A stretch of DNA of 7,584 nucleotides from Gemmatimonadota bacterium. Its GTDB lineage: Bacteria > Gemmatimonadota > Gemmatimonadetes > Gemmatimonadales > GWC2-71-9. The notes beneath the pieces are model-generated. The model was not told the DNA's origin. It saw only the letters and a list, made by a program, of their open reading frames with translations, and did no database searches. Shown piece by piece: positions 6,456 through 7,584 of this stretch. The position numbers and the translations under genes are program-made. The stretch lies in the NCBI GenBank assembly GCA_003220975.1, contig QHTX01000154.1:1-7584 (forward strand), given 5' to 3'. The first letter of the stretch is position 1. The number at the start of each line of letters is the position of its first letter.

Positions 6456-7584
6456 TCAGAAAGCGTAGCCGAGCGACACCCCGAAGAGGTGCGCATGGAA
6501 GGTGTACAGGCCGTTGTTCATCCCGGTCGTCGCCGGGCCGGATAACGGCTCGCGCGTGCGGCCGCGCCGGTCGTTCTGCCTGATGTACTGGTACGCGAGG
6601 TCGGCGGTGAGGGCGCTGGTCAACTTGATCGTCGTTCCGGCCGTGAACTCGTTGCGCTCGCCTTCGGGCAGCAACGGCGTGACCGTCTCGGCTGGTGCCG
6701 CGCCATCATGATAGAGGTACCCGCCGCGGAACGTCCACTTCGCGTCCTTCGCCCACTCCGCGCCGACGCGGAAGCCGCTGGTGTTCCGGTAGCGCTCGTA
6801 CAACGTGCGACCGAGGACGCTGTAGGCGTCCGTCGGGAACACGAGGGCGACCGTGTCGAACTGGCTCCACCAAGTGAGCTGGTAGTCGCCTAGCAACGTC
6901 CAGCCGTTGCCCACCTTGTAAGCGAGCCCCACCGTCATCATGGCGGGGTTCTTGATCGTCGTCGTGACGGGCTGAGACCGGAACACGCCGGTCGTAGGGT
7001 TGAACAAGTCCAGTCCGCCGAGCGACGCGGGCGCCCCGAGGAGCGCGTCGATCGGCGTGCCGGCGTGAATCGTGTCCGTGGGCGTCACGACGATGTCCGC
7101 GGGCACGATCAGGCCGGTCGGCACCTGCGTGAAGCTCGCGGTGCCCGAGTAGTCGAACTTGGCCTGTGTGAGGAAGCGGGCGCCGAACGAGAGCTGGTCG
7201 TTGACCTTGAAGATCGCGCCGAAATGCGCGGCGACCGTGGTCTTCGTGGCCTCGAGGTGGGCGTTGGCGAAGTCCGTTCCGGGCGCGATACCGAACTGGG
7301 CGAAGACGGTGCTGTCGGGCACTCCCAGACTCGTGGGCACGGACGTTTGCGCGAGATCGAGCCGCTGGTTCAGCTCCACCTTGCCGAGCACGACATCGAG
7401 GCCTGCGCCGAGCGAAAAGCGCGGTGACACCTCATAGGCGAGGGTGGGTTGGAGGTAGAGCGACTGGAGAATGTTCTTGTATCCAGCGAACCGACCGTCG
7501 AACGCCAGCGGCCACCTGGTCTCGAGCCCGTAGGGCGCGAACAACCCGACGCCGATGCCCAGCTTGGGCGTAGCCGCATACGAG
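6456..7584 (-). CDS. FadL/OmpP1/TodX-family outer-membrane transport protein, 5' end missing
   Basis: Barrel-forming channel for long-chain fatty acids or other hydrophobic compounds across the outer membrane. The gene enters from the right edge: the frame is open from 7583 with SYAATPKLGIGVG and no stop, so the TTG at 7542-7544 is internal and not a start. The 375 visible residues are the C-terminal majority of a usual 400-450; the signal peptide and N-terminal hatch lie outside. Counting from the first visible residue, family features are the SLGAGLDVVLGKVEL strand (about 57-71), KNPAMMTVGLAYKV plus a WWSQFD motif (about 211-243), FRVGAEW followed by RGGYLYHD (about 271-293), LLPEGERNEFTAG (304-316) and a C-terminal VSLGYAF ending in Phe. 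These match the strand order of FadL proteins, including the PDxxR-like turn written here as PEGER. It heads the minus-strand set and is 13 bases from the esterase. The substrate is not readable from the sequence. Confidence 0.9.
   Translation of the reverse strand, partial: SYAATPKLGIGVGLFAPYGLETRWPLAFDGRFAGYKNILQSLYLQPTLAYEVSPRFSLGAGLDVVLGKVELNQRLDLAQTSVPTSLGVPDSTVFAQFGIAPGTDFANAHLEATKTTVAAHFGAIFKVNDQLSFGARFLTQAKFDYSGTASFTQVPTGLIVPADIVVTPTDTIHAGTPIDALLGAPASLGGLDLFNPTTGVFRSQPVTTTIKNPAMMTVGLAYKVGNGWTLLGDYQLTWWSQFDTVALVFPTDAYSVLGRTLYERYRNTSGFRVGAEWAKDAKWTFRGGYLYHDGAAPAETVTPLLPEGERNEFTAGTTIKLTSALTADLAYQYIRQNDRRGRTREPLSGPATTGMNNGLYTFHAHLFGVSLGYAF

Noticed and set aside
6443..6496. N-terminal extension of the esterase to an ATG at 6496
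   Set aside because: It would add 18 residues before a clear signal peptide and overlap the channel gene by 41 bases. The ATG at 6442 has a ribosome binding site at 8 bases and leaves a normal signal sequence.
7542..7544. TTG as the start of the FadL-type gene
   Set aside because: The frame stays open to the window edge with family-like residues before it, and a FadL protein needs a signal peptide, which is absent here; the true start is outside the window.
1..7584. CRISPR, tRNA, rRNA, insertion sequence, phage or defence genes
   Set aside because: No regularly spaced repeats, cloverleaf, transposase-like protein or terminal inverted repeats were seen, and nearly all of the window is accounted for by six genes.

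Overview
This is a GC-rich bacterial chromosomal segment with two converging gene blocks. The gene order (dxs, nadK, recN), the base composition and the outer-membrane proteins ending in phenylalanine point to a Gram-negative bacterium. My best guess is Gemmatimonadota, but that is an inference from overall protein flavour; no rRNA or other marker gene is present.

Plus strand, 1 to 3662: three tightly packed housekeeping genes. First comes the C-terminal part of dxs (1-deoxy-D-xylulose-5-phosphate synthase, isoprenoid precursor synthesis), cut by the left window edge. Then comes an intact nadK (NAD kinase, NADP supply), then recN (SMC-like DNA repair ATPase). The dxs stop overlaps the nadK start (ATGA) and the nadK stop overlaps the recN GTG start (TAGTG), so this is a translationally coupled operon. 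Both dxs (near 525-535) and recN (near 2752-2762) change reading frame mid-gene although homologous sequence continues on both sides. Each shift is +1 in coordinate, which fits a loss of 3n+2 bases or a gain of one base. In dxs the missing stretch is about 20 bases. By chance the upstream dxs frame stays open and runs in frame into nadK, giving a misleading 652-codon reading frame. These breaks may be sequence or assembly errors or real lesions.

Minus strand, 7584 to 3589: three genes for exported proteins, read right to left. They are a FadL/OmpP1-type outer-membrane channel (5' end outside the window), a secreted SGNH/GDSL esterase that looks like a lipoprotein, and a second predicted outer-membrane beta-barrel that resembles the phenol MetA-pathway porin group. 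The first two are 13 bases apart and look cotranscribed. The third follows after 67 bases that hold a strong hairpin ending 6 bases before its start codon. A plausible joint role is surface or periplasmic ester cleavage with uptake of the hydrophobic product, but this is inference from neighbourhood.

The two blocks meet tail to tail with a 74-base overlap of recN and the barrel gene at 3589-3662. Coding density is near total: the only intergenic gaps are 67 and 13 bases. I saw no RNA gene, insertion sequence, CRISPR array or phage gene. A small REP-like pyrimidine repeat and hairpin lies inside recN. I do not see an undescribed system here. The items worth checking are the two frame breaks, the in-frame dxs/nadK chimera, the REP-like insert and the exported three-gene set.
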